Shown: positions 34,592 through 44,841, counted from the first letter of the stretch. The stretch is DNA of 64,000 nt from Clostridium sp. AM22-11AC (GCF_003473545.1 NZ_QUCM01000020.1:1-64000); one strand, 5' to 3'. Numbers and translations are program-made. Notes: a model not told the origin generated them from the letters alone.

Positions 34592-35083
34592 ATGACCAGA
34601 AGAGAATTGAGAGAACATTGTTTTAAAATGCTGTTCTCTGTGGATTTTTATACAACCGGTGAAGAAGCCAAAGCACAGATGCAGCAGTATTTTCAGTCTC
34701 CAGAGGAGGATGATACAGCAGAAGACGGCAGCCTTCAGGTAGTGCATAAAGTAGCAGCCGGAGAAAAAGACAGAGAATATCTCAGTACAAGAACTGCTGA
34801 TGTAGTGGATAAAATAGAAGAGATCGATGCCAAGATCGACGAAGTAGCAGCTGGCTGGAAGACAAAGCGTATGGGAAAGGTAGAACTTACCATCCTGCGC
34901 CTTGCTGTATATGAGATGCTTTATGACGATACCATTCCTGAGAAGGTGTCTGTCAATGAGGCAGTAGAGCTGGCAAAGAAGTTTGGCGGAAATGAGTCCC
35001 CTGCGTTTGTAAACGGCGTTCTTGCAAAATTCATTCCAAAAGAAGAAAAGAAAGAAGAAAGCAAGGAAGATCAGGAAGCATAA
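34592..35083 (+). CDS. nusB: Transcription antitermination factor NusB
   Basis: A 163-residue all-helical protein of the rRNA antitermination complex. MTRRELREHCFKMLFSVDF at the N-terminus and LRLAVYEMLYDDTIPEKVSVNEAVELAKKFGG near the C-terminus (in parts) are diagnostic. A family-atypical acidic insert (about 33-50) and a charged C-terminal tail are present. xseA starts at the base after its stop codon. Confidence 0.95.
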   Translation: MTRRELREHCFKMLFSVDFYTTGEEAKAQMQQYFQSPEEDDTAEDGSLQVVHKVAAGEKDREYLSTRTADVVDKIEEIDAKIDEVAAGWKTKRMGKVELTILRLAVYEMLYDDTIPEKVSVNEAVELAKKFGGNESPAFVNGVLAKFIPKEEKKEESKEDQEA

Positions 35084-36367
35084 ATGGGAAGCGTGTATAC
35101 CGTATCTCAGGTGACATCTTATATTAAAAATATGTTCACCCAGGATTTTGCGCTGAACAGAGTCTCTATAAAAGGAGAAGTGTCCAACTGCAAATATCAT
35201 ACATCCGGCCATATTTATTTTACATTAAAAGACGGCGGCGCACAGATTGCCGCCGTCATGTTTGCAGGACAGAGAAAGGGCCTGGATTTCACCCTGGCAG
35301 AAGGCCAGGAAGTGATCGTATCAGGCACTGTGGATGTATATGAGAAAGACGGGCGTTACCAGCTCTATGCAAAGGAGATCAAAAGGGAAGGCAGAGGAGA
35401 TCTGTTCCTTCGTTTTGAAAAACTGAGGGACGAGCTGGAAGAAATGGGTATGTTTGATGGCTGCTATAAGCAGCCCATCCCTAAATATGCCACCCGGATC
35501 GGGATCGTTACAGCGTCCACAGGCGCGGCCATCCGGGATATCATGAATATTACATCCAGAAGAAATCCCTATGTACAGCTGATCCTTTATCCTGCTCTTG
35601 TTCAGGGGGAGAAGGCAAAATACAGCATTGTCCAGGGAATAAAAACACTGGATCAGATGGGACTGGATGTTCTGATCGTAGGACGGGGCGGCGGTTCCAT
35701 AGAAGACCTGTGGGCATTTAATGAAGAAATGGTTGCAAGGGCCATATTTGAATGTCATACTCCGGTGATCTCCGCTGTAGGACATGAGACAGATGTGACC
35801 ATTGCAGATTATGTGGCAGACCTGCGGGCTCCTACGCCATCGGCGGCGGCAGAGCTGGCAGTTTTTGATTATAAACAGTTTGAAGAAACGGTAGCTGCCT
35901 ATAAATTGCTTTTGGATAAGGCTGCAAAACGAAAACTGGAACGGGCCCGTTTCCGCCTGGAACAGTGCCGGATGCAGCTGAAATTAAAGGATCCGGGCCG
36001 TATGGTCAATGACAGACGGCAGCGTCTGGCAGATTATGAGGAGATATTAGACCGGAAGATCAAAGAGGCGTTAAAAGAAAGCAAAAGACTGTTAGAAAAG
36101 CAGGAAGAACGTCTGAACAATTCCATGAGGGAAAAGCTGAATTTACAGAAGCACCGTCTGGCGTTAGATGCCAGCCAGTTAGAAGGTTTATCTCCGTTAA
36201 AGAAGTTAAGCGCCGGATACGGTTTCGTACAAAAAGAGTCAGGAGAAGCCATAAGATCTGTAAAGCAGGTAACAGCCGGTGATCCGGTCCGTATTTATGT
36301 AGCAGATGGTTATGCAAAGGCGCTTGTGACGGATACGAAAAACAGCAGACCGGGGAGAAAGGGATAA
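35084..36367 (+). CDS. xseA: Exodeoxyribonuclease VII large subunit
   Basis: A 427-residue nuclease subunit that degrades single-stranded DNA with XseB. The N-terminal OB fold (VSIKGEVSNCKYHTSGHIYF) is followed by the catalytic domain with GRGGGSIEDLWAFN and SAVGHETDVTIADYVADLRAPTPSAAAEL (partly quoted), then a long coiled coil. It abuts nusB without a gap and is followed 2 nt later by xseB, indicating coupling. Confidence 0.97.
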   Translation: MGSVYTVSQVTSYIKNMFTQDFALNRVSIKGEVSNCKYHTSGHIYFTLKDGGAQIAAVMFAGQRKGLDFTLAEGQEVIVSGTVDVYEKDGRYQLYAKEIKREGRGDLFLRFEKLRDELEEMGMFDGCYKQPIPKYATRIGIVTASTGAAIRDIMNITSRRNPYVQLILYPALVQGEKAKYSIVQGIKTLDQMGLDVLIVGRGGGSIEDLWAFNEEMVARAIFECHTPVISAVGHETDVTIADYVADLRAPTPSAAAELAVFDYKQFEETVAAYKLLLDKAAKRKLERARFRLEQCRMQLKLKDPGRMVNDRRQRLADYEEILDRKIKEALKESKRLLEKQEERLNNSMREKLNLQKHRLALDASQLEGLSPLKKLSAGYGFVQKESGEAIRSVKQVTAGDPVRIYVADGYAKALVTDTKNSRPGRKG

Positions 36368-36369
36368 AT

Positions 36370-36603
36370 ATGGCAGGAAGAAAGAAAGCAGAAGAAGCAG
36401 CTCCGGAAAAAACAGCCGGGATCGAGGAAAATTTCGCCCGACTGGAAGAGATCATAAAAAAACTGGAAACAGGGGAAAATTCACTGGAAGAGACCTTTGC
36501 AGGGTATGAAGCAGGAATGAAACTTGTAAAGTCTTTAAGCAGCCAGATCGATAAAGTAGAAAAACAGATCCAAATATTGAGTGAGGGTGAAGACAATGAG
36601 TGA
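36370..36603 (+). CDS. xseB: Exodeoxyribonuclease VII small subunit
   Basis: A 77-residue helical subunit that wraps around XseA. It shows the family pattern ENFARLEEIIKKLETGENSLE and ETFAGYEAGMKL. The 3' end overlaps ispA by 8 nt. Confidence 0.95.
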   Translation: MAGRKKAEEAAPEKTAGIEENFARLEEIIKKLETGENSLEETFAGYEAGMKLVKSLSSQIDKVEKQIQILSEGEDNE

Positions 36604-37507
36604 TAATACAGAATTCAGAAAAGAACTGGAAGAGAGAACAAAACAGATCAATGAGCAGATCGAAAGCTATCTGCCGGAAGAAAAGGGCCATCAGAAAACC
36701 ATTTTTGAGGCTATGAACTACAGTGTAAAAGCTGGTGGCAAGCGTCTGCGTCCTCTGTTTATGCAGGAGATCTGCAGATTATTTACAGGAGAAGTACAGC
36801 CTGTAGTTGTACCATTTATGGCAGCCATTGAGATGATCCATACTTCTTCCCTGGTACATGATGATCTTCCATGTATGGATGATGATATGATGCGCAGGGG
36901 ACAGGCAAGTACCTGGGCTGAATACGGCGAAGATATGGGCGTTCTGGCAGGAGATGCGCTGATGATCTATGCTTTTGAGGTAGCAGCGAAGGCATTTAAA
37001 GAGGTTTCAGATGCAGATGACCTTAAAAGAGTGGGACGTGCCATTGAGATCCTGGCTTCCAAGACCGGTATTTACGGCATGATCGGCGGACAGACAGTAG
37101 ACGTAGAACTGGCTGGCGGACCGATCCCGAAGAATAAACTGGACTTTATCTACCGCTTAAAGACAGGTGCCCTTATTGAGGCATCCATGCTCATCGGTGC
37201 TGTTTTAGGCGGCGCTGCAGAAGAAGACTGTAAGATCGTAGAAAGCCTTGCAGGCAAGGTTGGTCTGGCATTCCAGATCCAGGATGATATTCTGGATGTG
37301 ACCGGAGACCAGGAAGTTTTAGGCAAAGAGGCAGGAAGCGACGAAAAGAACCAGAAGACTACCTATGTGACTCTGGAAGGTTTAGAAAAGGCAAAGAAAG
37401 ATGTAGAAGCTCTTTCTGTCCAGGCGATTGAAGATTTAAACAAACTGCCTGGAAATAATGAATTCCTGGAGAATTTGATCCGTATTCTTATTAAACGTCA
37501 GAAATAA
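36596..37507 (+). CDS. ispA: Short-chain polyprenyl diphosphate synthase (farnesyl/geranylgeranyl type)
   Basis: A 303-residue class I prenyltransferase that condenses IPP with allylic diphosphates. The first Asp-rich motif is DDLPCMDDDMMRRG and the second is QIQDDILDVTGD; KAGGKRLRP is the substrate Lys/Arg region. ATG 36596 follows GAGGGTGAAGAC. The gene lies directly before dxs, so supply and elongation of isoprenoids are encoded together. Confidence 0.95.
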   Translation: MSDNTEFRKELEERTKQINEQIESYLPEEKGHQKTIFEAMNYSVKAGGKRLRPLFMQEICRLFTGEVQPVVVPFMAAIEMIHTSSLVHDDLPCMDDDMMRRGQASTWAEYGEDMGVLAGDALMIYAFEVAAKAFKEVSDADDLKRVGRAIEILASKTGIYGMIGGQTVDVELAGGPIPKNKLDFIYRLKTGALIEASMLIGAVLGGAAEEDCKIVESLAGKVGLAFQIQDDILDVTGDQEVLGKEAGSDEKNQKTTYVTLEGLEKAKKDVEALSVQAIEDLNKLPGNNEFLENLIRILIKRQK

Positions 37508-37520
37508 AAAGGAAGAACCT

Positions 37521-39383
37521 ATGATATTGGAACAGATAAAGGGGCCGGAAGATCTGAAAAAATTGACCTCTGAAGAACTTTCCCAACTGGCAGAAGAGAT
37601 ACGGGCCTTTCTGATCGAAAAGATCAGCCATACAGGGGGACATTTAGCTTCCAACCTGGGAGTTGTGGAGCTGACCATTGCTCTGTTTCGTACCTTTGAC
37701 CTGCCAGAAGATAAGATCATCTGGGATGTAGGCCATCAGTCCTACACCCACAAGATCTTAAGCGGCCGCAGGATGGAATTTGATGAACTCCGTCAGTACG
37801 GCGGCTTAAGCGGCTTTCCAAAACGGAAGGAAAGCCCCTATGATTCCTTTGACACAGGCCATAGTTCCACTTCTATTTCAGCAGGTCTTGGCATTGCCCA
37901 GGGCCGTGATATTTTAGGAGAGGACTATAAGGTAGTCTCTGTCATTGGTGATGGTGCTCTTACAGGAGGAATGGCTTACGAGGCTTTAAATAATGCGGCC
38001 CGTATGAAGAAAAACTTTATTATCATACTAAATGACAATAAAATGTCCATTTCTGAAAATGTAGGTGGCATGTCAAGGTATCTGGGAGGACTTCGCACAG
38101 GAGCCGGTTACAATGATCTGAAGAAAAATGTGGCAGATACCTTAGAACGGATCCCGGTAGTTGGCGGCCGTATGATCGACAAGATCAAACGGACGAAAAA
38201 CAGTATCAAACAGCTGTTTATCCCGGGAATGCTCTTTGAAAATATGGGGATCACCTATTTGGGACCAGTGGACGGACACAATATACCTGCACTGTGCAAG
38301 GTATTAAAAGAAGCCCAGAAACTGGATCATGCAGTACTGGTCCATGTCCTTACAAAAAAAGGAAAAGGCTATGAACCGGCAGAGAAGAACCCGGCTCATT
38401 TTCACGGTGTAAGTCCTTTTGATATAAAAACAGGAAAACCTTTGGCAGAAAAGAAATACCCTACTTATACAGATGTATTTTCCAAGAAACTGTGCCAGTT
38501 AGGAGAAACACATCCGGAGCTGGTAGCTGTGACTGCGGCCATGCCTGACGGTACCGGAGTGGCAGCTTTTGGAAAGAAATTCCCGGACCGTTTCTTTGAT
38601 GTAGGTATTGCGGAAGCTCATGCAGTGACCAGCGCAGCCGGTATGGCGGCAGCAGGACTGCGGCCTGTAGTTGCGGTGTACTCCTCCTTTTTACAGAGAG
38701 GTTATGACCAGATCTTACATGATGTCTGTATCCAGAACCTGCCGGTGCTCTTTGCAGTGGACCGTGCGGGACTGGTAGGAAGCGATGGGGAGACCCACCA
38801 GGGAATTTTCGATTATTCTTATCTTACTTCTATTCCAAACATGAGCGTGGCAGCACCGAAAAATCTCTGGGAACTGCGGGCTATGCTGGATTTTGCCATG
38901 GATTATAAGGCACCTTTTGCTATCCGCTATCCAAGAGGTACCGCTTACAGAGGCTTAAAAGAATTTATGCAGCCTATTGCTTATGGAAAAGGGGAAATAA
39001 TCTATGAGGAAGAAAATATTGCCCTTTTAGCAGTGGGAAGTATGGTAAGTACCGGAGAACATGTACGGGCAAAGTTAAAAGAAGAGGGAGTTTCCTGTAC
39101 ACTGGCAAATGCCCGTTTTGTAAAACCTTTTGATAAAGAACTGGTAGACCGTCTGGCAAAGAACCACAGACTGATCGTGACTATGGAAGAAAATGTGCTC
39201 CAGGGAGGTTTTGGACTTCCTGTAACTGCCTATATCCATGAACATTATCCGCAGGTAAAAGTGATGAATATCGCACTTCCTGATGCCTATGTTGAGCACG
39301 GAAACGTGTCTGTTTTAAGAAAAGGACTGGGAATCGACAGCGACTCTATCATCCAGAGGTTAAAAGCAGAAGGATGGCTCTAA
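37521..39383 (+). CDS. dxs: 1-deoxy-D-xylulose-5-phosphate synthase
   Basis: A 620-residue TPP enzyme that condenses pyruvate and glyceraldehyde-3-phosphate in the MEP pathway. It shows GHQSYTHKILSGR, the TPP-binding GDGALTGGMAYEALNNA, catalytic Glu in DVGIAEAHAVTSAAGMA, and the transketolase C-domain with MEENVLQGGFG. Full length. It sits between ispA and tlyA, 13 nt after the former. Confidence 0.97.
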   Translation: MILEQIKGPEDLKKLTSEELSQLAEEIRAFLIEKISHTGGHLASNLGVVELTIALFRTFDLPEDKIIWDVGHQSYTHKILSGRRMEFDELRQYGGLSGFPKRKESPYDSFDTGHSSTSISAGLGIAQGRDILGEDYKVVSVIGDGALTGGMAYEALNNAARMKKNFIIILNDNKMSISENVGGMSRYLGGLRTGAGYNDLKKNVADTLERIPVVGGRMIDKIKRTKNSIKQLFIPGMLFENMGITYLGPVDGHNIPALCKVLKEAQKLDHAVLVHVLTKKGKGYEPAEKNPAHFHGVSPFDIKTGKPLAEKKYPTYTDVFSKKLCQLGETHPELVAVTAAMPDGTGVAAFGKKFPDRFFDVGIAEAHAVTSAAGMAAAGLRPVVAVYSSFLQRGYDQILHDVCIQNLPVLFAVDRAGLVGSDGETHQGIFDYSYLTSIPNMSVAAPKNLWELRAMLDFAMDYKAPFAIRYPRGTAYRGLKEFMQPIAYGKGEIIYEEENIALLAVGSMVSTGEHVRAKLKEEGVSCTLANARFVKPFDKELVDRLAKNHRLIVTMEENVLQGGFGLPVTAYIHEHYPQVKVMNIALPDAYVEHGNVSVLRKGLGIDSDSIIQRLKAEGWL

Positions 39384-39422
39384 AACAGAAAGATCGATAA
39401 GATAGATACAAGGAGAAAATAA

Positions 39423-40247
39423 ATGAAGGAACGGTTAGATGTACTGCTTGTAAAGCGCAATCTGGCAGACTCCAGAGAAAAGGCAAAGGCTCTGATCATG
39501 TCCGGTATCGTTTATGTAAACGGACAGAAAGAGGATAAAGCAGGTACCACCTTTGATGAAACAGCACCTATTGAGGTGAGAGGAAATACATTAAAATATG
39601 TAAGCCGCGGCGGCCTGAAATTAGAGAAGGCAATGACCCATTTCGGCGTAGAGTTAAAAGATAAGATCTGTATGGACGTAGGCGCTTCTACCGGCGGATT
39701 TACAGACTGTATGCTGCAAAATGGCGCTACCAAGGTTTATTCTGTCGATGTAGGCCATGGACAGCTTGCGTGGAAGCTGCGCAATGATGAGCGTGTAGTC
39801 TGCATGGAAAAGACTAATATCCGCTATGTGACCCATGAAAATATCCCGGATGAGATCGGATTTTCCAGCATTGACGTATCTTTTATCTCTCTGACCAAGG
39901 TGCTTGGACCTGTAAAGGCTCTTTTAAAGGATGACGGTCAGGTAGTATGTCTGATCAAGCCACAGTTTGAGGCAGGAAGAGAAAAAGTTGGCAAAAAAGG
40001 CGTTGTAAGGGATAAGGCTGTTCATTTAGAGGTTATTGAAATGGTCATTGCCTTTGCAAAATCCATTGGTTTTGAGATCTTAAACCTGGAATTTTCACCG
40101 ATCAAGGGACCGGAAGGAAATATTGAGTATCTGCTGCATCTGCAGAACCACCCGGAGGGCGAAGACGGACCGGTCATTTATGAGGAAATGCCTGTTGATC
40201 CGAAAAAGATCGTAGAGGAAGCACACGCAGCGCTGGATAAAGAATAA
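39423..40247 (+). CDS. tlyA: TlyA family rRNA 2'-O-methyltransferase
   Basis: A 274-residue protein with an N-terminal S4 RNA-binding domain (ERLDVLLVKRNLADSREKAK) and a FtsJ-like methyltransferase domain (DVGASTGGFTDCMLQNGA; SIDVSFISLTKVL). Mycobacterial TlyA methylates 16S and 23S rRNA; the older hemolysin name is not functional evidence. AAGGAGAAAATAA precedes the ATG. Confidence 0.94.
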   Translation: MKERLDVLLVKRNLADSREKAKALIMSGIVYVNGQKEDKAGTTFDETAPIEVRGNTLKYVSRGGLKLEKAMTHFGVELKDKICMDVGASTGGFTDCMLQNGATKVYSVDVGHGQLAWKLRNDERVVCMEKTNIRYVTHENIPDEIGFSSIDVSFISLTKVLGPVKALLKDDGQVVCLIKPQFEAGREKVGKKGVVRDKAVHLEVIEMVIAFAKSIGFEILNLEFSPIKGPEGNIEYLLHLQNHPEGEDGPVIYEEMPVDPKKIVEEAHAALDKE

Positions 40248-40267
40248 GGTTTTAGCATAGGGGACTT

Positions 40268-41107
40268 ATGAAATATTTTTATGTAATATCCAATTTAAGT
40301 AAAGACTATGTACTGGATGTTCAGGATGAGGTTCAGTCCTGCCTGGAAAAAAGAGGGGCTGTATGCCGTTATATGACAGATTATGAGCGTATGAAAAACG
40401 GCAGACATACGCCCGGTGAATATGTGCCGGAAGATACCCAGTGCATCATCACCATTGGCGGCGACGGTACCTTGATCCAGGCAGCAAGAGATCTGGCAGG
40501 CCGGAATATCCCCATGCTTGGGATCAACAGGGGACATTTGGGCTTTTTAAACCAGGTGGACCGCACAGAGGATATTGATGCTGCGATGGATGCCCTTGTA
40601 AATGAACGTTTCCGTTTAGAACATCGTATGATGCTTCGGGGAACTGTATTTCATGAGGGAAAGCCGGTATTTCAGGATATTGCTTTAAATGAGATCATAG
40701 CCACCAGTGCAGAGCATCTGCGGGTACTACGCTATGATCTGGCTGTAAATGATGAATATTTAAATGAGTATGCAGCGGATGGAGTGATGGTGGCAACCCC
40801 TACCGGTTCTACTGCCTATAATCTTTCCGCAGGAGGGCCGGTTATGGCTCCTGCAGGCCGGATGATGGCAGTAACACCTGTATGTTCCCATACTTTAAAT
40901 GCCAGAAGTATCGTCATTTCCGAAGAGGACCGTGTAAAGATCGGGCTTTTGGGAAAAGGACTGGTTACTTTTGACGGAGATACTTCCCAGAAGACAGGTC
41001 CCGGGGATTATCTGATCGTAGAGCGCTCACATATGGAAACGGTAATGGTAAAATTAAAGCAGATCTCTTTTATGCAAAATCTGAGTAATTATCTGGGAAA
41101 TGTCTGA
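40268..41107 (+). CDS. nadK: NAD kinase
   Basis: A 279-residue kinase making NADP. GGDGTLIQAARDL is the phosphate-binding motif, GINRGHLGFL and ATPTGSTAYNLSAGGPVMAP are the NAD-binding motifs. It follows tlyA by 20 nt, with AGGGGACTT before the ATG, in the standard tlyA-nadK-argR-recN order. Confidence 0.97.
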   Translation: MKYFYVISNLSKDYVLDVQDEVQSCLEKRGAVCRYMTDYERMKNGRHTPGEYVPEDTQCIITIGGDGTLIQAARDLAGRNIPMLGINRGHLGFLNQVDRTEDIDAAMDALVNERFRLEHRMMLRGTVFHEGKPVFQDIALNEIIATSAEHLRVLRYDLAVNDEYLNEYAADGVMVATPTGSTAYNLSAGGPVMAPAGRMMAVTPVCSHTLNARSIVISEEDRVKIGLLGKGLVTFDGDTSQKTGPGDYLIVERSHMETVMVKLKQISFMQNLSNYLGNV

Positions 41108-41137
41108 AGATGTGGAAACAGATGGGAGGAAAAGCAG

Positions 41138-41590
41138 ATGAAATTGGAACGTCACAGCAAGATCGTAGAACTGATCGGAAAATATGAAATAGAGACCCAG
41201 GAGGAGCTGGCTGAAAAGCTGACCCAGGCGGGTTTTAATGTAACCCAGGCAACTGTATCCAGGGATATCCGGGAATTAAAACTGACGAAAGTGCCGGGAG
41301 AAAATGGACGTCAGCGCTATATGGTCCTTGAAAGTCCAAGAGGAACTTCTGCTTCCAAATATATCCGCATTTTAAAAGACGGTTTTGTATCCATGGATAT
41401 GGCACAGAATATCCTTGTGATCAAAACAGTTTCCGGTATGGCAATGGCAGTTGCAGCTGCTCTTGATGCTATTAAATTCCATGAAGTAGTAGGCTGTATT
41501 GCCGGAGATGATACCATTATGTGCGCAGTCCGCAGTGTGGATGATACCATTATCGTAATGGAAAAGATCAAAAAAATGGTGGAAGATTAA
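41138..41590 (+). CDS. argR: Arginine repressor ArgR/AhrC
   Basis: A 150-residue hexameric regulator of arginine metabolism. The N-terminal winged helix has HSKIVELIGKYEIETQEELAEKL and VTQATVSRDIRELKL (in parts); the C-terminal Arg-binding trimer core shows GCIAGDDTIMCAVRS. GGGAGGAAAAGCAG precedes the ATG. No arginine genes are nearby, as is usual for this position. Confidence 0.96.
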   Translation: MKLERHSKIVELIGKYEIETQEELAEKLTQAGFNVTQATVSRDIRELKLTKVPGENGRQRYMVLESPRGTSASKYIRILKDGFVSMDMAQNILVIKTVSGMAMAVAAALDAIKFHEVVGCIAGDDTIMCAVRSVDDTIIVMEKIKKMVED

Positions 41591-41642
41591 ACTGGATTTA
41601 GAACAAAAGATCCGGGAAAAAAGATAGAAAGAGAGGAATAGC

Positions 41643-43301
41643 ATGCTTCTTGAGCTCCATGTGAAAAATCTGGCTCTCATTGAGAAGGCAGATGTAGAAT
41701 TTGGAGAAGGACTGAATATACTTACCGGCGAGACCGGTGCAGGTAAATCGATCATTATTGGTTCCGTGACCATGGCGTTAGGGGGAAAAGCGTCAAAGGA
41801 TGTGATACGCCGTGGAGCGGACCATGCATATATTGAGCTGATCTTTTTCGTTGACAGTAAGGAAAAGAAAAAGGCGTTAATGCAGCTTGGGACAGAGCCA
41901 ACAGAAGAAGGAATGGTGATCATTTCCAGAAAGATCATGCCTTCCAGAAGTGTCAGCCGTATTAATGATGAGACTGTGACAATGGCAAGACTTCGTCAGA
42001 TCACAGGTCTTTTATTAGATATCCATGGTCAGCATGAGCATCAGTCTCTGCTGTATAAGTCAAAACATCTTGAGATCCTGGATGCCTATGTCAAGGCACA
42101 GACCCAGCCGGTGAAAAGGAAAATCGAAGAGGAGTACAAAAACTACTGCAAGTTAAAGGAACGTCTTTTATCTTTTAAGACAGATGAGGACGCAAGACTG
42201 CGGGAGATGGATTTTCTGCGCTTTGAGATCCAGGAGATCGAAAACGGAGAGGTAAAAGAGGGAGAAGAGGAAGAACTTACCTTAAAATACCGCCGTTTCG
42301 CCCATGCAAGAAGGATCGCAGAGGAACTGGAAAATGCCAGAGGACTGCTGCAGCGTGACTTTGCAGCTCAGGCCCTGCGCTCCGTAGAACAGGCAGCTGA
42401 GTACGATAAGGCATTAGAGGGGATAAGAGACCAGCTTTATGATGCGGAAGCTATTTTAAATGATGCTTCCAGGGAGATCTCTTCTTATATGGGTTCCATG
42501 GAATTTGATGAAGAGGTATTCCGCACCACAGAAAGCCGCCTTGATCAGATCCATGATCTTCAGAGAAAGTATGGAAATACCACGCAGCTGATGCTTGAAA
42601 ATCTGGAAAAGAAGAAAAACAGGCTGGAAGAACTGGAAAATTTTGACGCTTACAGGGAAAAAACGGAAAAAGAGTTAAAAGAAGCCCAGGATCGTTTAGA
42701 AAGATGCTGCGCAGAATTATCCAAGATACGAAAAACTGCGTCCAGACAGCTGGTGGAAAAGATCAAAAAAGGACTGCTGGATCTGAATTTTTTAGATGTT
42801 CAGTTTGATATGGAATTTGATCGGCTGCCTCATTTTACAGCCTCCGGCTATGACGAAGCCCAGTTTTTGATCTCCACCAATCCGGGACAGCCGGTGCGCC
42901 CTCTTATGGAAGTGGCATCCGGCGGTGAATTGTCACGTATCATGCTGGCGATCAAAACCGTTCTTGCAGACTCCGATGATATCCCAACCCTTATTTTTGA
43001 TGAGATCGATACAGGTATCAGCGGAAGGACAGCCCAGAAGGTTTCCGAGAAACTTTCCTATATTGCAAAGAGCCATCAGGTGATCTGTATCACCCATCTG
43101 CCTCAGATCGCGGCGATGGCAGATACCCATTTTGAGATCCATAAAGCAGCCAGTGAAGGAAGTACAGCGACTTCCATCCGGCGCCTTAACAGGGAGCAGA
43201 CAGTGGAAGAACTGGCAAGACTTCTTGGGGGAGCAAAGATCACAGATACAGTGATCCAGAATGCCCGTGAAATGAAGGAACTGGCAGATAAGACAAAATA
43301 A
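41643..43301 (+). CDS. recN: DNA repair protein RecN
   Basis: A 552-residue SMC-like ATPase for double-strand-break repair. Walker A is LTGETGAGKSIIIGS, the coiled-coil arms span about 155-370, the signature is EVASGGELSRIMLAIK, and Walker B is LIFDEIDTGISG. GAGAGGAATAGC precedes the ATG. A terminator follows before spoIVB. Confidence 0.96.
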   Translation: MLLELHVKNLALIEKADVEFGEGLNILTGETGAGKSIIIGSVTMALGGKASKDVIRRGADHAYIELIFFVDSKEKKKALMQLGTEPTEEGMVIISRKIMPSRSVSRINDETVTMARLRQITGLLLDIHGQHEHQSLLYKSKHLEILDAYVKAQTQPVKRKIEEEYKNYCKLKERLLSFKTDEDARLREMDFLRFEIQEIENGEVKEGEEEELTLKYRRFAHARRIAEELENARGLLQRDFAAQALRSVEQAAEYDKALEGIRDQLYDAEAILNDASREISSYMGSMEFDEEVFRTTESRLDQIHDLQRKYGNTTQLMLENLEKKKNRLEELENFDAYREKTEKELKEAQDRLERCCAELSKIRKTASRQLVEKIKKGLLDLNFLDVQFDMEFDRLPHFTASGYDEAQFLISTNPGQPVRPLMEVASGGELSRIMLAIKTVLADSDDIPTLIFDEIDTGISGRTAQKVSEKLSYIAKSHQVICITHLPQIAAMADTHFEIHKAASEGSTATSIRRLNREQTVEELARLLGGAKITDTVIQNAREMKELADKTK

Positions 43302-43373
43302 GCAACTGTCCGTGCAAGGCATAAGCAATAACCAAAATAAAACAGATTGGAACGACCGTTCACAGAACATACT

Positions 43374-43417
43374 AACAGGGAGCGCAAGAGTATCAGGACT
43401 TGCGGCTCCCTGTTTTT
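43374..43417 (+). terminator. Terminator between recN and spoIVB
   Basis: AACAGGGAG plus GCAAG pairs with CTTGC plus CTCCCTGTT (one bulged base) and is followed by five T. Confidence 0.9.
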
Positions 43418-43479
43418 GTACAGAGAAAATGCACCGATGGCGCATGTTACAGGCTGCAAATGGAGAAGGAGGTCGTTCT

Positions 43480-44757
43480 ATGAGGGGAAAATCAAATTTT
43501 TATAAGCATCTGGTCAGGATATTCTGGCTGTCCCTGATCGTGGGTACAGTTGGGATCTGGTACTATGTGGACCGGAGCATACCGGACCGGGTCAGCGTAA
43601 CAGAACATGATCAGGAAGAATTTACATTTTCCCTTCCCTGGCGGGCTACTGTATACAGTGAAAGCGAAGAAGTGGCACTGGGAAATAAGAGCAATATCCC
43701 GGCCGAGCAGATCACCATAAACAGCAGAGAGCCATTTTCCATGTATGCAGGAAAGAAAGGCAGTTATCAGCTGGACCTGAAATTATTTGGTGTGATCCAG
43801 TTTAAGAACATACAGGTAGATGTGGTAGATACTACCAGGTTGATCCCCTGCGGCAGTCCTGTGGGAATTTATTTAAAGTCTAAGGGAATTATGGTCATCG
43901 GTACCGGCCGTATTACCGGGGAAAATGGGATGGAAATGGAACCGGCTGTGGGAAAATTAAAATCCGGGGACTATATTGAAGCCTTTAATGGGCAAAAGCT
44001 TGGGACAAAGGAAGAGCTGGCAGAGGCAGTCAGCCATTTTCAGGGAGAAAATGTTACATTGACAGTGCGCAGAAATGGGGCAGAAACACAAGTTAAGATA
44101 AAGCCTGTAAAAGGAACAGACGGTTCCTCCAAATTAGGTGTGTGGGTGCGGGATGATACCCAGGGGATCGGAACTGTGACTTATATGGATCTAAATGGAA
44201 AATTTGGTGCATTGGGCCATGGGATCAGTGACAGCGATACAGGGGAACTGGTGGAGACTTCCGGAGGAAATCTTTATGATACCCAGATTTTGGGAATTGA
44301 AAAAGGAAAAATAGGAACGCCTGGAATGCTTTCCGGGGTGATCTACTATGGTCCAAAGTCGGAGATCGGGACAGTGACAGAAAATACAGATTATGGGATA
44401 TTTGGAACTGTAAGCCAGACTTTCTTAAAAGAACACAGAACCGCCTCCATGGAAGCAGCCAGGCGCCAGGAAGTAAAAACAGGACCTGCCCTGGTGCGTA
44501 CCAGCATCTCAGGGCAGGTGAAAGATTATTCTGTTGAGATACAGCGGATCGATATGACAGGAAACAAGAAAAACAAAAGCCTGGTGATCAAAATCACAGA
44601 TCCGGAGCTGTTAAATCTCACCGGTGGCATTATCCAGGGAACCAGCGGTTCCCCCGTAATACAAAACGGAAAGATCATCGGGGCCATCACCCACGTATTT
44701 GTCCAGGATCCTACAAGAGGATATGGGATATTGATCGAGGATATGCTGGGGCACTGA
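43480..44757 (+). CDS. spoIVB: SpoIVB serine peptidase
   Basis: A 425-residue forespore protease that triggers pro-sigma-K processing. An N-terminal helix (RIFWLSLIVGTVGIWYYVD) is followed by a PDZ domain (about 125-215; LKSGDYIEAFNGQKL) and the catalytic domain with GALGHGISDSDTG (His) and IQGTSGSPVIQNGKIIGAITH (Ser, partly quoted). ATG 43480 follows AAGGAGG; the open frame upstream covers the terminator and is not coding. Confidence 0.95.
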   Translation: MRGKSNFYKHLVRIFWLSLIVGTVGIWYYVDRSIPDRVSVTEHDQEEFTFSLPWRATVYSESEEVALGNKSNIPAEQITINSREPFSMYAGKKGSYQLDLKLFGVIQFKNIQVDVVDTTRLIPCGSPVGIYLKSKGIMVIGTGRITGENGMEMEPAVGKLKSGDYIEAFNGQKLGTKEELAEAVSHFQGENVTLTVRRNGAETQVKIKPVKGTDGSSKLGVWVRDDTQGIGTVTYMDLNGKFGALGHGISDSDTGELVETSGGNLYDTQILGIEKGKIGTPGMLSGVIYYGPKSEIGTVTENTDYGIFGTVSQTFLKEHRTASMEAARRQEVKTGPALVRTSISGQVKDYSVEIQRIDMTGNKKNKSLVIKITDPELLNLTGGIIQGTSGSPVIQNGKIIGAITHVFVQDPTRGYGILIEDMLGH

Positions 44758-44811
44758 TAAGGATCCATAATTTTATGCAAAACAGTGAATAAAGTCACAA
44801 ACTAATAAAAA

Positions 44812-44841
44812 TTGACAAAATTCAACAATATTAGATAATAA
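44812..44841 (+). promoter_or_regulatory. Candidate vegetative promoter of spo0A with 0A-box-like site
   Basis: TTGACA (44812-44817) followed at 17-18 nt by ATAATAA. The sequence TTGACAAA overlapping the -35 differs by one base from the reverse 0A box TTCGACAAA, which would allow autoregulation. Confidence 0.45.
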